In this document: positions 49,846 to 62,205 of the stretch, in pieces
Layout of the letters: the number at the start of each line of letters is the position of its first letter
Numbering within the stretch: the first letter of the stretch is position 1
Source of the DNA: Flaccisagitta enflata
Lineage: Eukaryota > Chaetognatha > Sagittoidea > Aphragmophora
Reading direction: 5' to 3'
Assembly: GCA_965153355.1 (NCBI GenBank)
Contig: OZ231127.1
Span: 1,550,001 to 1,614,000 of the forward strand
Length of the DNA: 64,000 nt
Program-made: the position numbers and the translations under genes
Notes under the pieces: generated by a model
Database searches by the model: none
Told to the model about the DNA's origin: nothing
Seen by the model: the letters and a program-made list of their open reading frames with translations, nothing else

Positions 49846-49876
49846 CCACGAGAAAGATTAGCCAAACAACTAAATG
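49846..49876 (+). repeat. Duplicate of LPMO exon 5 3' border
   Basis: CCACGAGAAAGATTAGCCAA followed by ACAACTAAATG repeats 49740-49770 (CCACGAGAAAGATCAGCAAA) 106 bp downstream with four substitutions. The GT donor is lost (ATG instead of GGT), and one substitution makes an in-frame TAG. Confidence 0.75.
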
Positions 49877-51022
49877 TAGCACTACGTGTTGGAATTTTTA
49901 GTATTTGAAAATACTTAGAAGAGACGAATGAAAATCAAAGATTTACGATTCTCATTTATTACAGTGCGACTCATAAAAAAGGTTACAACTTTCAGTATAG
50001 TTTTACATAGTTTAAATTCAACAAATCTTATTGTTATTTATGAGCATTTTAAAGAGCTCCAAAAAATGAACAATTTGCCACCAGTCCCATCGAATTTGAT
50101 CAATTCGTTTGGATTTTATATTAAAATGAAGACAAATGTACCAAAACCTAAGTGGGAAAACATCAGATTTTCTGTGATAGTTTGTAAATGACGAATTATA
50201 CTAAAACTAGTGTAATTTGTACACAAATTGAGCTAGTAACTCAATCAACGGCTCAAATGACAGATTTTTTGAAGGGCTTTCTCAATGTCATTGATTTTGA
50301 TAGGTTTTTACTTGATTTGAACCCTTTATGAATGATATTTGAGGGAATTTTTTCATCACACAAATCTAAAAAAAATATGTGTCTTTTTTTTCTCTTAAAA
50401 TATCCATGTTTGAATAAAAGAAAGTAAACAAAATCAGTGACCATTTGAAAGATTTTCAAAAGATCTTTCATTCTAGACCAATCCCAGACTCCTAGCTTTA
50501 TTTGTTTGGAAATGACATCCATTTGAAGTTAAATGGGTACATTTTGGTGTTGCGCCTTTCCAAACTTGAAAATGAATACTCTTCAGTCTTTTCTTTACTG
50601 CGTCTAAACGAATTGAGCTAGAAATGTGAGATTGGCGGCAAATGAAAGCTCTTTTGAATATCTTTCAAATGATCTATGATTTCAATTGATTTCTTGCACT
50701 GCTAATGCCAAAAATCCAATAAAAAAGGTCCCTTATCAATACTTTTTGAAGAATTTATAGTTCAGACTCAGATTCTGGCACCACTATCTTCTTTTTATCA
50801 TAAAATCTAAAATAATTGTTGAAAACTCATGGGATTTATGACATTCGCTTCATTTGATGACACTCGTTCCAATTCTCACAAAAAAAATATTGAAAAGTCA
50901 TCTTGTTTATGAGAAATATCTTTTAGAACAGCTGTAACCTTTTTTATGGTTCGCAGTGTAATATTAACAGTCCTGATTTTAAAAAAAAATCAATTAAAGG
51001 GCGCTATGTAATGTATCTAGAA
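49877..51022. repeat. Family D-related intronic DNA
   Basis: LPMO intron 5. GATTTTCAAAAGATCTTTCATTCTAGACC (50447) and GAGCTAGAAATGTGAGATTGG words match 31500 and 59110. No exon seen. Confidence 0.55.
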
Positions 51023-51236
51023 TAAGGCCGGATACACGGCAATCCAGTCGCGGACGATTGGGCAGGAGCAGTATTGCGAAAACCGCCCGCACTTCAAATA
51101 TTTTACGGACGGACGGACGGACGGACGGACGGACGGACGGACGGACGGACGGACGGACGGACGGACGGACGGACGGACGGCCGGACCGACCGACCGACCG
51201 ATAGGCACGGTGTAGAGTCGCGTGTCCGCGACTAAA
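51023..51236 (-). mobile_element. Family A element, reverse, in LPMO intron 5
   Basis: ATAAGGCCGGATACACGGCA, GTCGCGGACGATTGGGCAGG, a GGAC tetranucleotide array 51104-51180, GTGTAGAGTCGCGTGTCCGC and GACTAAAA. Confidence 0.9.
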
Positions 51237-52754
51237 ATGAATTAGACATTCAACATTCGTGGACGACTTCTGGGCAAATGTCACGGTTCCACAGCAAGCA
51301 GGAGGGCCCGACTTTCTACCAATCCTCGTTAGCACAAGCATCCAATACATCATTATACACGGATTAAATGGTTCAAAGACATTCATAACTACCCAATGCA
51401 CAATTTCAAACCATTTTTTGTGACCCTCCCTACCCCTAGGGAGTCTAAAAATTTGGTCAAAGGGCTTTTTTTGGCTTGTCTCCATTCTGTCTCCAGTAGA
51501 AAACAGCAAGCAAAACCAATCAAGAAATGTCTTCTTCCACGATTTTATGAGTTTTCATCAACTAGTACTAGTCCCACAGGATACACAAAAAAATTCTACT
51601 TAGTAAGCAAACTATAAGTTACCAAAAATTGGTTTATAATTCAAATTTACCCCTGCTCGATTTTTTTGCTTTTTTCTCTCAAGGCTGAATATCATGATAT
51701 TTATTTTTTTTAACCTCCTATCTCTTGAACATTAAGCATTTTTTCTTTTGCCATTCGATGGACAATTACTTGAGGGACATTCCCCTCCATTTTCATGTTA
51801 TTGGGTTGATCCTAAGCAGAGATATAAAAATTTTCTTGAAGCGTATCAATTCGCGAACACCCCCAAATTTGTTCCTAACGCACACCTAACGCTTAAGATA
51901 TAACGCTATAGTGTGAAAACGACACATTTTACATAAAATCTGACCACGCCACGTGAAAGAGCGTGAAATTTTGAATCTACCCTGATAATTTGAAGTCTTA
52001 ACTGCCAGACATATGGTCACAATGAAATTTTACATTTTGTAAGTCCTGAAGTGTGAACAGAATTGATACGCTCAACGGACGATTCTCGTAGTTATTTTCT
52101 TCTTGGCGGAAGTCAAGATTTTGCGGACTTAAAAGGAAAAAAATACAGTTTGTACAATTAGCAAAAATGTCCATATCTCATGAACCCTTTGAGCTACACC
52201 CATGATCTTTTGCGGGAAAACAGACTTTACCAATAGAGATCAGGAGAAAAAATTTGGTCTTCTGAAGATGAGTCCATCCAGCCCAACCAGCCCAACCAAC
52301 CTACCAGATGAAAAAATAAAAAAGTGGCATAACTTTTGAATGAGTGAGCCGATTTGGCTAAAATTTTGCATGAAAGTTGTTGAAGAGTATCAACAATACT
52401 AGTATGAAGAAGAGCTTGGCAGAACAAATTTTTACTGCACTGCTCAACCAACCAAAAATGGTGCTTATAGAGATTTTTTTGAAAATTCATGAAATTTCGA
52501 TTTTTTTCCGTAAGACATCCTCACACTTTTGCGTTTGAACATAATTTATGTAAAAATCATTCTTATATTGATTTTTTTACCACCATATGCTCAATTTTGT
52601 ATTGTTTTGTGTACAAAATCTGTCTAATTAAGCTTAATTTGCATGAAAAATGAGCTCAGTTAACAAAATTCTTCTATGGATTTGTAAATGTTACTTTATC
52701 TGCTATAGAGTAATGTAAAGTTTTGTTGAATTTGAATCATCAATAAAATGGCTA
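51237..52754. other. LPMO intron 5, no exon seen
   Basis: AT-rich sequence with no phase-compatible exon that I could support. Contains a CCCAACCAGCCCAACCAACC run at 52281. Confidence 0.5.
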
Positions 52755-53150
52755 ATTCTACTGACGACCAAAAACGCGTTTCTTATCATTAAACGCGATT
52801 GCAGCATGGACATACATTCATGGATTTTATTGTCCCAGGAGGGAGTGAGCGAAGTGAGTGAGTGAGCGAAGTGAGTGAGTGAGCCCATGAACGCAGCGAG
52901 TTTAGTGAAGCAGAGTGCTGCGGAGTGAGTATGTGGAGTGAGCGGTGCGAGCGAACAAACGTAGCGAGCGACTGAGTGGCCCGTTAACAAGGCCGTATAC
53001 ACAAGCCGAAGTCGCGTGCGGGTGGGCAGGAGCGGCAAAAAAGCTAAAAAAGATAAGTGGGACCGACCGACAGACGGACGGACGGACGGACAGAGAGGGT
53101 CATAGAGTCGCGTGCACGCGACTAAAAACGTGATTGTCCGACTAGAAACG
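52755..53150 (+). repeat. Family H repeat with nested reverse family A element
   Basis: Family H: AAAAACGCGTTTCTTATC, GAGTGAGCGAAGTGAGTGAG (52854), to GAGTGGCCCGTT (52985), resuming AACGTGATTGTCCGACTAG after 53127. Between is a family A copy: AACAAGGCCGTATACACAAGCC, GTGCGGGTGGGCAGGAGC, GACAGACGGACGG, AGAGTCGCGTGCACGCGACT. The related family H copy at 56529 reads GGCTCGTTGAAAACGCGATC without the insert. Confidence 0.8.
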
Positions 53151-53173
53151 CGCCCATTCTTAATTTTGTGCAG

Positions 53174-53244
53174 CTCCTGCGCCAAAAACCACCCCAAAAT
53201 CGAAGAAATCGAAAAAAGATCGAAGAAAAACTAAAGAAATCGAG
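53174..53244 (+). CDS. LPMO exon 6: basic linker (predicted)
   Basis: 71 nt after TTTTGTGCAG and before GTTAGC. It accepts the phase 1 end of exon 5: G plus CT gives Ala, then PAPKTTPKSKKSKKDRRKTK, EIE. Lys, Pro and Thr dominate, continuing the KISKTTK end of exon 5, so it reads as a basic linker after the catalytic domain. It ends in phase 0, matching exon 7. Confidence 0.62.
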
Positions 53245-54049
53245 GTTAGCTGATGAAACGCGATGATGTTGTCACTTTTGTTACAATGAGTGTCGTGAAA
53301 CGTGAAATATATTTACTGAATAGAAAAGTTGTTTAGAGTTTGAGTTACACAACAGAGTTTCTTACATGTAACTTTTGAACATAAAAGTAAGTGACAGGCC
53401 GAGAAGGTTGAGATAGAATTACACGTAGCCAAGGAGTGAAACTGTAGAATAGTAAGTACATAAGTAATATAACTGATACTCACCCTCCGCACTTTTTTGT
53501 CATCTTCTCTTTGCGTTTTTATCTCCTTTTTTATCCGTTTAAATGTCGTTTGTTTGGTCAACTCTTTCTATTCATTTTTCTGGTTTTCGATTCATTTTTG
53601 TTTTGTTTTGTTTGATTTGTTTTGCTAACTGATCCTGCGTTCTTTTTTTCTCCTTTCTGTTCTTCTCTTCTCTGGGTTTTGATTGTTTTTGTTTTTTTGT
53701 TTTTTTTAACTTACCCTGCGTTCTTTTTTGTCCCTTTTGTTCTTCTTTTTTCTGTTTTTTGATTCGTTGTTTTCGATGACGTCATCTTCGTTGAAATCAA
53801 CAGAATCGATGTCATTCCACTAAAAAAAAACAAAGAAAACAAATTAACAAAAAAACAAAAAAACAAAACATAAAACAAAATAAAAAACAATAAAAAATGT
53901 AATTATCAGGTAGATTACGTACGATCCAATGCAATGATTTTTATATTTCTCGTGCATCATTTATCCTATTCATTTCAATTTGGAAACCCACCAAACATTC
54001 AAACACCTTATGAATAATGCTATGTAGTAAGATAATTTGGGCCGAGGTC
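53245..54049. other. LPMO intron 6; T-rich and A-rich inverted stretches
   Basis: TTTTGTTTTGTTTGATTTG (53600) and AAAACAAAACATAAAACAAAA (53860) are complementary over tens of bases and flank TTCTTTTTTCTCCTTTCTG tandems. No exon seen. Confidence 0.5.
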
Positions 54050-54260
54050 AATTCTAGCCTTTGGTCAGGGGCCACTCGGGGCCGCTGACTTATGCTTTCT
54101 TATTGATGGGAAAATTTTTGTCCTTCTCATCCTCCACCCAACCCCTTGAAGCCCAAACCTCAGCCAAGATCTCATATCAACCTCATGACCCAAATCTCAG
54201 TCTTGAGGCCCAAACCTCAGACTTTGAGCCTAAATTCAGGGGTGTATAACTGTATATTGT
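54050..54260 (+). mobile_element. Family B-like fragment
   Basis: GGTCAGGGGCCACTCGGGGCCGCTGACTTATGC and CCCAAACCTCAGCCAAGATC units; the opposite end is not clear. GCCTCAAGGCCAATATCGC at 54541 may be a further remnant. Confidence 0.55.
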
Positions 54261-54768
54261 TCTATGACCTTTGATCATTTCCCCCCCCCTGCCTTTGATT
54301 TTCTCTCCCATGACGTGTCACGTGGCCTTACAAAATCTATGATTTTCTTCCTCATATAGCAATAAAACAGTGTTATTAACGTGCAAATAAATTTGTAATG
54401 TTAAATTGTGTTTTACTAATCTGTTTTTATGATTTGGTACTGCCAAAAGATTTATTTTCCCCCAATTTTCTTTTTTTCTCTTTTTTCCTTCTGAGATTTC
54501 CTTCCCCATTTCCAAACCCTTGTATACAGGCCTGCCCAAATTGCCTCAAGGCCAATATCGCAACTTTGAGTCCCATATCTCATCCTTTTGGGTCATATTG
54601 TAGCGCAAAAATCTTCCTTCCAACTCCATGATTCTTCCTAAGCTATAGCATAGGTCACCGGTCCCCACATCAACTTCTCGAAGGGGCATTTAGTAACGTT
54701 GATCAACTAATGCTTTTGTGACGATTCTTAACCACCCCCACCCTCGTTCATCTGACTGATCCAAACAG

Positions 54769-55429
54769 AGATAACACGAGTTTCCCCGATGCTAAGACGA
54801 TAAAGTCAAAGCATTCATTCATTTATATATTCATTCATTCATTCATTCATTCATTCATTCATTCATTCATTCATTCCTTCATTCAAGCAGAGACTACACG
54901 ACTTCCTCTGTACTACAACGACAAAGAAACTCAAGCCATTCATTCAAATCATTCATTCATTTATATATTCATTCATTCATTCATACATTCATTCATTCAT
55001 TCATTCATCCATCCATTCATTCATTCATTCATTCATTCATTCATTCATTCATCCATTCATTCATTCATTCATTCATTCATTGATTCATTCATTCACTCAA
55101 GCAGAGACTTCACGATTTCCGCCGTTACTACAACGATAAAGTCAAAGCATTCATTCATTCATTCATCCATTCATTTATTTATTTATTTATCTATTTTTTT
55201 ATTCATTCTTTCATTCATTTATTCATTCATTCATTCATTCACTCAAGCAGAGACTTCACGACTTCCGCCGGTACTACAACGAAAAAGTCAAAGTCAAAGC
55301 ATTAATTCATTCATTTATTCATTCATTCATTCATTCATTCATTCATTCATTCATTCATTCATTCATTCATTCATTCATTCATTCAATCATTCATTCATTC
55401 ATTCATTCATTCGTTCATTCATTCGTCAG
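54769..55429 (+). repeat. Four decoy copies of exon 7 5' border separated by (ATTC)n
   Basis: Copies start after CAG at 54769, 54891, 55105 and 55251. Each carries 40-50 nt resembling AGACTTCACGACTTCCGCCG then TACTACAACGATAAAGTCAAAG, and then runs into ATTC array. The real exon 7 starts at 55430. Copies at 55105 and 55251 keep the exon 7 frame (RLHDFRRYYN...KVK) and an AAGCAG acceptor; the two farther copies are diverged or indel-bearing. Confidence 0.88.
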
Positions 55430-55580
55430 AGATTACACGACTTCCGCCGTTACTACGACGATAAAGTCAAAGAGATTCAAGCCAGCCTCAAAAAAGTGAA
55501 AAAGACAATTTCATGCATCACAGATGGAGTTGAGCAATTGCTTGTACAAGTGGAGAAAGATCTGAAGAAGAAAGGCAAAG
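55430..55580 (+). CDS. LPMO exon 7: coiled-coil-like tail (predicted)
   Basis: 151 nt from CGTCAG to AAG|GTATGT, in phase with exon 6. It encodes RLHDFRRYYDDKVKEIQASL, KKVKKTISCITDGVEQLLVQ, VEKDLKKKGK: charged, with hydrophobic residues at heptad-like spacing and a single Cys, so an amphipathic helix or coiled coil is inferred. I do not recognise it as a named carbohydrate-binding module. If the donor is not used, the frame stops at 55586-55588 after GM, giving an alternative C-terminus of about 313 residues. Confidence 0.62.
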
Positions 55581-55591
55581 GTATGTGAAAA

Positions 55592-55606
55592 TTGGCTTCT
55601 GTGTGT

Positions 55607-55704
<98 letters not shown>

Positions 55705-55747
55705 GGGTGTAAGTGTGTGTGTGGGTGTGTGTGTGTGTGTGTGTGTA
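55592..55747 (+). repeat. (GT)n in LPMO intron 7
   Basis: GT array with GGG and AAG interruptions beginning 11 bp after the exon 7 donor. Confidence 0.96.
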
Positions 55748-56309
55748 AGTACGTGTCAAAGTGTGTTTAATGGCTTAGCTGTCTCGTAATGGTTTGTACT
55801 TGAGTGTCGTCTTAGACTCAGTCTATTTCAGTCTCTCCCTTTTTTCCATCTCATGAGTCATCTCTACCTCGTAGCAAAGCACGTATGTTTCAATGCCAAT
55901 CAGACGCGTCATAGAATCTTTAAGCTGTGGAGAGGGCCTGGCTGTCTTATTTGCCTTTCCTTCCGTCCATCCACTCTACTCTTTGGTTGACTGTTATTTT
56001 GTCAATGTAAAAAACAAGTGTGCTTACCATGTGTGGTAAGAACTGAAGAGGAATAACAGTGAATTTGTCTGGCCTTGTTTCAAGACTTCATTTCTCATCT
56101 ATTGTGCATTGACAAGATATTTTCCGTCCTCCTCCTCCTCCTCCTCCTCCTCCTCCATCTCCTCCTCCACCTCCATCTCCTCCTCCACCTCCTCCTCCTT
56201 ATCTATGGTTTCTTGTTTTTCCTTCTCTCGAAGGAAAAAACAAAAGGAGAAACACCCACGCATGAAATAGGAAATGGCCAATTGGCGTGTTCATGGTGAC
56301 GTCAACAAT
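55748..56309. other. LPMO intron 7; CCT array
   Basis: CCT/CCA trinucleotides at 56130-56200. No exon is supported. Confidence 0.5.
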
Positions 56310-56545
56310 CACTATTATTCTTGTTAATCGCGTCTTCAATTGGCATGTTCATAATGATGTCAACAATTACTATCATTCTTATTGATGGCATTTTCAACGA
56401 AAACATGACAATTCATGAATTTCAAAAATTTTACGAGGGAGTAAGCGGAGTGAGCGAGCAAGCGTATGAATAAAGCGAGCGTAACAAAGCAAAGTGATCA
56501 TGCGAACGAACAAAGTGAGCCACCTTGTGGCTCGTTGAAAACGCG
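56310..56545 (+). repeat. Family H repeat
   Basis: AATCGCGTCTTCAATTGGCA, then GGGAGTAAGCGGAGTGAGCGAG (56440) and GTGGCTCGTTGAAAACGCGA. A 60-bp segment (GTTCATGGTGACGTCAACAATCAC and GTTCATAATGATGTCAACAATTAC) is duplicated at its left. Confidence 0.7.
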
Positions 56546-57112
<567 letters not shown>

Positions 57113-57118
57113 ATTCAG

Positions 57119-57160
57119 GAAACAAAAGAAAACTTTTCTGCGTTAGGACCATTACACCTC
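57119..57160 (+). CDS. LPMO exon 8 (tentative)
   Basis: 42 nt between TTTATTCAG and GTAAGA, in the phase left by exon 7 (G plus GA gives Gly). It reads NKRKLFCVRTITP and leaves phase 1. The fit to acceptor, donor and phase supports it, but its shortness and lack of a recognisable domain keep it tentative. No following exon was identified. Confidence 0.4.
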
Positions 57161-57580
57161 GTAAGACCAAACACAACTCAATCATGGAACAATGGAGTGC
57201 ATCACTTGAAATGCCCTAAAATAGTGAATTTCCTTTGCTTGATGTTCCTCTGGGTGATGTATGGCGACGGTTAAGATAAATTGTTAAGGTGCAGTTCTGG
57301 CACGTTTAAAGCGCAATGTGCTGCCACATGGTAGGACTTTTTGTCTGTCTCTTTATCTAATTGTCTATCAGTCAGTATGTCTGCTTTTGTGTGCCGTTGT
57401 GTACTTTCTAAGCACAAGAATGAAGTGACATTTTTCTGACTGTCTCATACTGTCTTTATGTCTATCCCACTGTCTGAACGTTTGTCAGTCTCAATCTTTT
57501 TTTCTCTGTCTCTGTCGGTCTGTCTCTCAGTCTATGTCTCTCTCTTTGTCTCTGTCTCTGTGTCTGTCTCTGTCTGTCTT

Positions 57581-58342
<762 letters not shown>

Positions 58343-58565
58343 GGAAAATATAGATTATTCAGATTTTCAAGTGCGTTATTTAGAAATTGTACTTTCTTTC
58401 ATAACTCAGTTACCATGTTGTAAGTTAAAGTTTGTTTTTCTAACTCAGATTGTCTGTCTTTCTATCTTTTTCTCATAACTCAGGTTTTTCTCATTATATT
58501 TTTGCTCTTTGTCTCTCTTCCTCTCTCTCTCTTTTTCTTTCTTTCTTTTTTTTTATATATATTTA

Positions 58566-58861
<296 letters not shown>

Positions 58862-58962
58862 TTGTATTTTGAAAAAATAAATGATTCTTTGCATGATTTT
58901 GTTTTTCTTTCCCAATCCTCCACCAATAGCTTCGGGCTGTAATACATAAAAATCAGCCAACC

Positions 58963-59035
58963 CTTGCCCTAAAGAGAACCCTGTCCCTAATTTTAACCCT
59001 AAAACTATCCCTAACCCTAACCCTACTATGCGAAT
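58963..59035 (-). repeat. Short telomere-like CCCTAA remnant
   Basis: CCCTAATTTTAACCCTAAAACTATCCCTAACCCTAACCCTACTATG: degenerate CCCTAA units, opposite in sense to the TTAGGG array at 37730. Confidence 0.75.
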
Positions 59036-59099
59036 CAAAAAAAAAAGCCAAACTTTTAAATGACAATTTATCCTATTGAAATTCAAAATAATTAAACAA

Positions 59100-59440
59100 A
59101 ATCTTAAACTATTTTAAAGATCTCAAAAAGATCTTTCATTTGGCTCTAATCTGGTATTTTTAGCTTTATTCGTTTAGAAATGGCATAAAAAAGAGTGAAA
59201 ACATTACCATTTTTAGTTTTGCAATCCTATTGAGAAAAGAGTATTTTTGCAAAAAAAGAGGTTCACTTTGGCAAGCCCTATCTCCTAAATGGTTTGAGAT
59301 ACAGACCTGGGATTTGTCTAGGATGAAAGAAAATTTAGAAATCTTTAAAATCAGTTGAACAAAAAAATTTTGAATTAATTTCTTGTATCTCTTCTTATCA
59401 GCTACAAAAGAGTGCGGCTTTTTTTTCTATTCGCGTAGTA
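59100..59440 (-). repeat. Family D segment
   Basis: Shares AAAAGATCTTTCATTTGGCTC, TTTGAGATACAGACCTGGG and GTGCGGCTTTTTTTTCTATTCGCG with 31490-32590. It ends at CGCGTAGTAACCC, where the 32590 copy has a TA-flanked insertion. Confidence 0.65.
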
Positions 59441-59574
59441 ACCCTAAACCCACCCTTGACCTTTTATAAGAAGCGTGTTCATTAGAAGGATTTTCTGCTG
59501 TACCTACAACATATATACATCAACAAGCATTTTAGGTCATATCTATGTTAACTAGGCAAACACATATAAGTCAC

Positions 59575-59765
59575 ATGTGAGACTTACAGATTGACTAAGA
59601 ATGACTCAGAATGACTTAGAATGACTCAGTATACTCTTGAATAATTCTAGATGACTTAAAAAGATAAAATTAATAAAAAAAGTAAAAGTGTGATTGGCCG
59701 ACAGACCGACCAACCAACTGACAAACAAAGCGGGATGCAGAGTTGCGTGCATGCGACAAAAAAAA
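59575..59765 (-). mobile_element. Family A variant 2, reverse
   Basis: AAGTCACATGTGAGACTTAC, AGAATGACTCAGAATGACTT decamers, GGCCGACAGACCGACCAACC array, GGGATGCAGAGTTGCGTGCATGCGAC. The same layout as 33223-33466 in reverse. Confidence 0.82.
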
Positions 59766-59789
59766 CACATTTTCATCATGAAACTACAT

Positions 59790-59838
<49 letters not shown>

Positions 59839-60240
59839 TGATAAAGAAAAATTCAGGGGTGTATATAGTAGAGTGGTCACTATTTGACCATTTTATCATG
59901 ACCTCTCCGGCATGAACATGGGCCATCCATCACATCAAAGTAACATTTCTCTTAAAGGGCTTCCCTTTTTAAGCATCTGATGACTGTACGGAGTAAGATA
60001 TGCCCATGAAAGTGGAGGTTGTTTTTCTTCTTCTCTTTTTTGTAAGCTCGTAGGTTATGCCTTTTGATTTGTGTACTCGTGCGAACACCCGGCAAGAGGA
60101 AAAAATCCTGAAATGCTTTCTATTTACATTGACAGGATAAGTAAAATAGGCTGTGCTACAAACCGGATACCCGCCTCACTCAAAAAAAGGTGGCAAATGG
60201 AGTGGTATTTTCATTTCATTCAATTTTTTTTTGATCGGAT
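59766..60240. other. Short (GA)n, otherwise no gene recognised
   Basis: GA array at 59793-59832. The remainder has no supported exon. Confidence 0.5.
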
Positions 60241-60241
60241 C

Positions 60242-60493
<252 letters not shown>

Positions 60494-60679
60494 CGTTAAC
60501 AAATACAAAATTTCAAGCATCAACTTCAAACGAATTTTTTGAAACGAATACGCAAATCGCAAAGTACAGTTTCTGTTGGTGTGATTGTTTGTTTTGCTGT
60601 TTTTACCCTTCTTCTGTTTTCCACTTTTGTTTTTGCTTTGGCCGCTGGGCAAGTCAAATCTTCCATTTCAAGTCTTGGT

Positions 60680-60680
<1 letters not shown>

Positions 60681-60727
<47 letters not shown>

Positions 60728-60985
60728 ATTTGTTATTTGTTGTTTTGTTGACTGTTGTTGATTTCACACAATCAAAATTCTTCATCTTTCTTTCCTTCAG
60801 ATTGTTTGTTATTTGTTGTTATTTATTTATTTGTTTTTGTTGTTGTTGTTGTTGTTGTTTTTTGTTGTTGTTTTTGTTATTGTTTTTTATTTTTGTTTTT
60901 GTTTATTGTTGTTGTTGTTATTGTTGTTGTTGTTATTTGTTGTTATTGTTGTTGTTATTGTTGTTGTTGTTGTTGTTGTTGATGT
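60681..60985 (+). repeat. (GTT)n arrays
   Basis: GTT at 60681-60727 and 60834-60982 with T-rich interruptions. The hydrophobic frame before it (60539-60660) has no ATG and is not called as a gene. Confidence 0.93.
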
Positions 60986-61162
60986 CGCTGTCTTTAAAGT
61001 TCTTCGCCGTACATTCTTCAAGATTCAAACCATGAAACCGCCTTTTGTTTCCATTCTCGGATGGCGCTGACGACTTCGTACAGTGACGTGGCAGAGTCCG
61101 TCTCGTAGAACCGCTGATCCCTGTCTGTCTGTCTCTCCGTTCCTGTCTGTCTTCTTGTCTAG

Positions 61163-61167
<5 letters not shown>

Positions 61168-61245
<78 letters not shown>
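61168..61245 (+). repeat. (CT)n microsatellite
   Basis: CT array followed by a GCGCGCGCGC run at 61263-61273. Confidence 0.96.
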
Positions 61246-61248
<3 letters not shown>

Positions 61249-61309
61249 CCAGCACGCAAGCGCTCGCGCGCGCGCACACATAAGCTGCTAGATTCGTCGA
61301 CTCACCTTT

Positions 61310-61848
61310 TGGTGTGGCGGGACGTGTCTGTAGAACACAAGGGGACTTTCGTTCGTTTGTTTGTCCATTCGTTCGTTCATTCCACCTTGTCTCAAGGCTC
61401 AAATCCCAGCCTCAAGGCTCAAATCCCAGCCTTGACGCTCAAATCCCAGCTTTGAGGCTCAAATCCCAGCCTTGAGGCACAATCCCCGCCTTAGGGTCAA
61501 ATCCCAGCCTCAGAGCTCAAATCCCAGCCTTGAGACTCAAATCCCAGCCTTGATGCTCAAATCCCAGCCTCGGGGCTCAAATCCCAGCCTCGAGGCTCAA
61601 ATCCCAGCCTTGAGGCTCAAATCCCAGCTTCAAGGCTCAAATCCCAACCCCAAGCCTGAAATTCCAACCCCAAGGCCTCAAGTCTCAAATCCCAGCCTCA
61701 CAGACTCAACCAAGCAGAAGCCCCCCTGTGTTCTACAGGACATCGTCCCCTTCGGAGCCGCTGCCTTGCTTACCATCACTTACAATCATCAACATACAAA
61801 GCAGGGCAACGGGTATCGCTGACCACATATTGCCCTTGGGCGACTGGT
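61310..61848. mobile_element. Family B element, most complete copy
   Basis: Left border near GACGTGTCTGTAGAACACAAGG; right border at CCTTGGGCGAC. CTGTAGAACACAAGGGGACTT on the left is the inverse of CCCCTGTGTTCTACAG on the right. Between are about 15 units of CTCAAATCCCAGCCTTGAGG (61388-61700). The right terminal block (GGAGCCGCTGCCTTGCTTACC, CAACGGGTATCGCTGACCAC) is longer than the left, so the left TIR is probably truncated; fuller TIR-type sequence is at 63624-63805. It interrupts a - strand coding remnant. Confidence 0.85.
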
Positions 61849-62205
61849 TTCCTCCTGCGCATCTTTGATTCGGCGACGGCGCTCCACACCTAACTCTCCT
61901 ATCAGAGGAGGAAGGCGGCACTTTCTCTCGCCTCTTTGGTCATGAAGAAATTCCAAACTGCGCGCCAGTTGTTCGTCATCTGGTAGCGCTATGTCAAACA
62001 ACTTCGGATGTGCGGCCTCCGCTTCAAGACTTTTCGTTTTCCGCCCTTTCTTCTTCGTCCCAGCTTACCCCTTTCTTCCATTTTTCTGAGAGGCGAGCGC
62101 GGTCGCTTCCTCGGTCGACTCGCGTTTGGTTCTGTTGGTGGGTTCTGCTTCCGCTACTGCATGTCTCTTCCCCGTAACAGTTTCTCTGCTGACATCATTC
62201 GCCAT
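61849..62205 (-). pseudogene. Broken gene fragment, FL-DQRG motif family
   Basis: From ATG at 62205-62203 a single - strand frame runs about 119 codons to 61849. It is broken only by TAA at 62067-62065 and then truncated by the family B element. Residues before the stop: MANDVSRETVTGKRHAVAEA and a hydrophilic, Glu/Thr/Lys-rich stretch. After the stop: basic KKKGRKTKSLEAEAAHPKLF, then DIALPDDEQLARSLEFLHDQ, RGERKCRLPPLIGELGVERR. LFDIA plus FL-DQRG-RK resembles a motif I recall from uncharacterised animal proteins, often repeat-associated; this is memory, not a search. Beyond the insert, - strand CCACACCAAAAG|GTGAGT (about 61294-61310) is a strong donor that could have ended the ancestral exon. 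The TAA sits in GGGGTAAGC, itself donor-like, so a short upstream exon is an alternative. Confidence 0.55.

Noticed and set aside
49928-50191. 87-codon frame in LPMO intron 5
   Set aside because: Lies in family D-related repeat DNA; phase and position do not fit the LPMO model.
51104-51180. GGAC array as a regulatory element
   Set aside because: It is the internal array of a reversed family A element, explained by the family.
60539-60751. Hydrophobic 70-codon frame resembling a signal or membrane peptide
   Set aside because: It starts at TTG rather than ATG and its second half is the GTT repeat; the non-repeat part is too short to judge.
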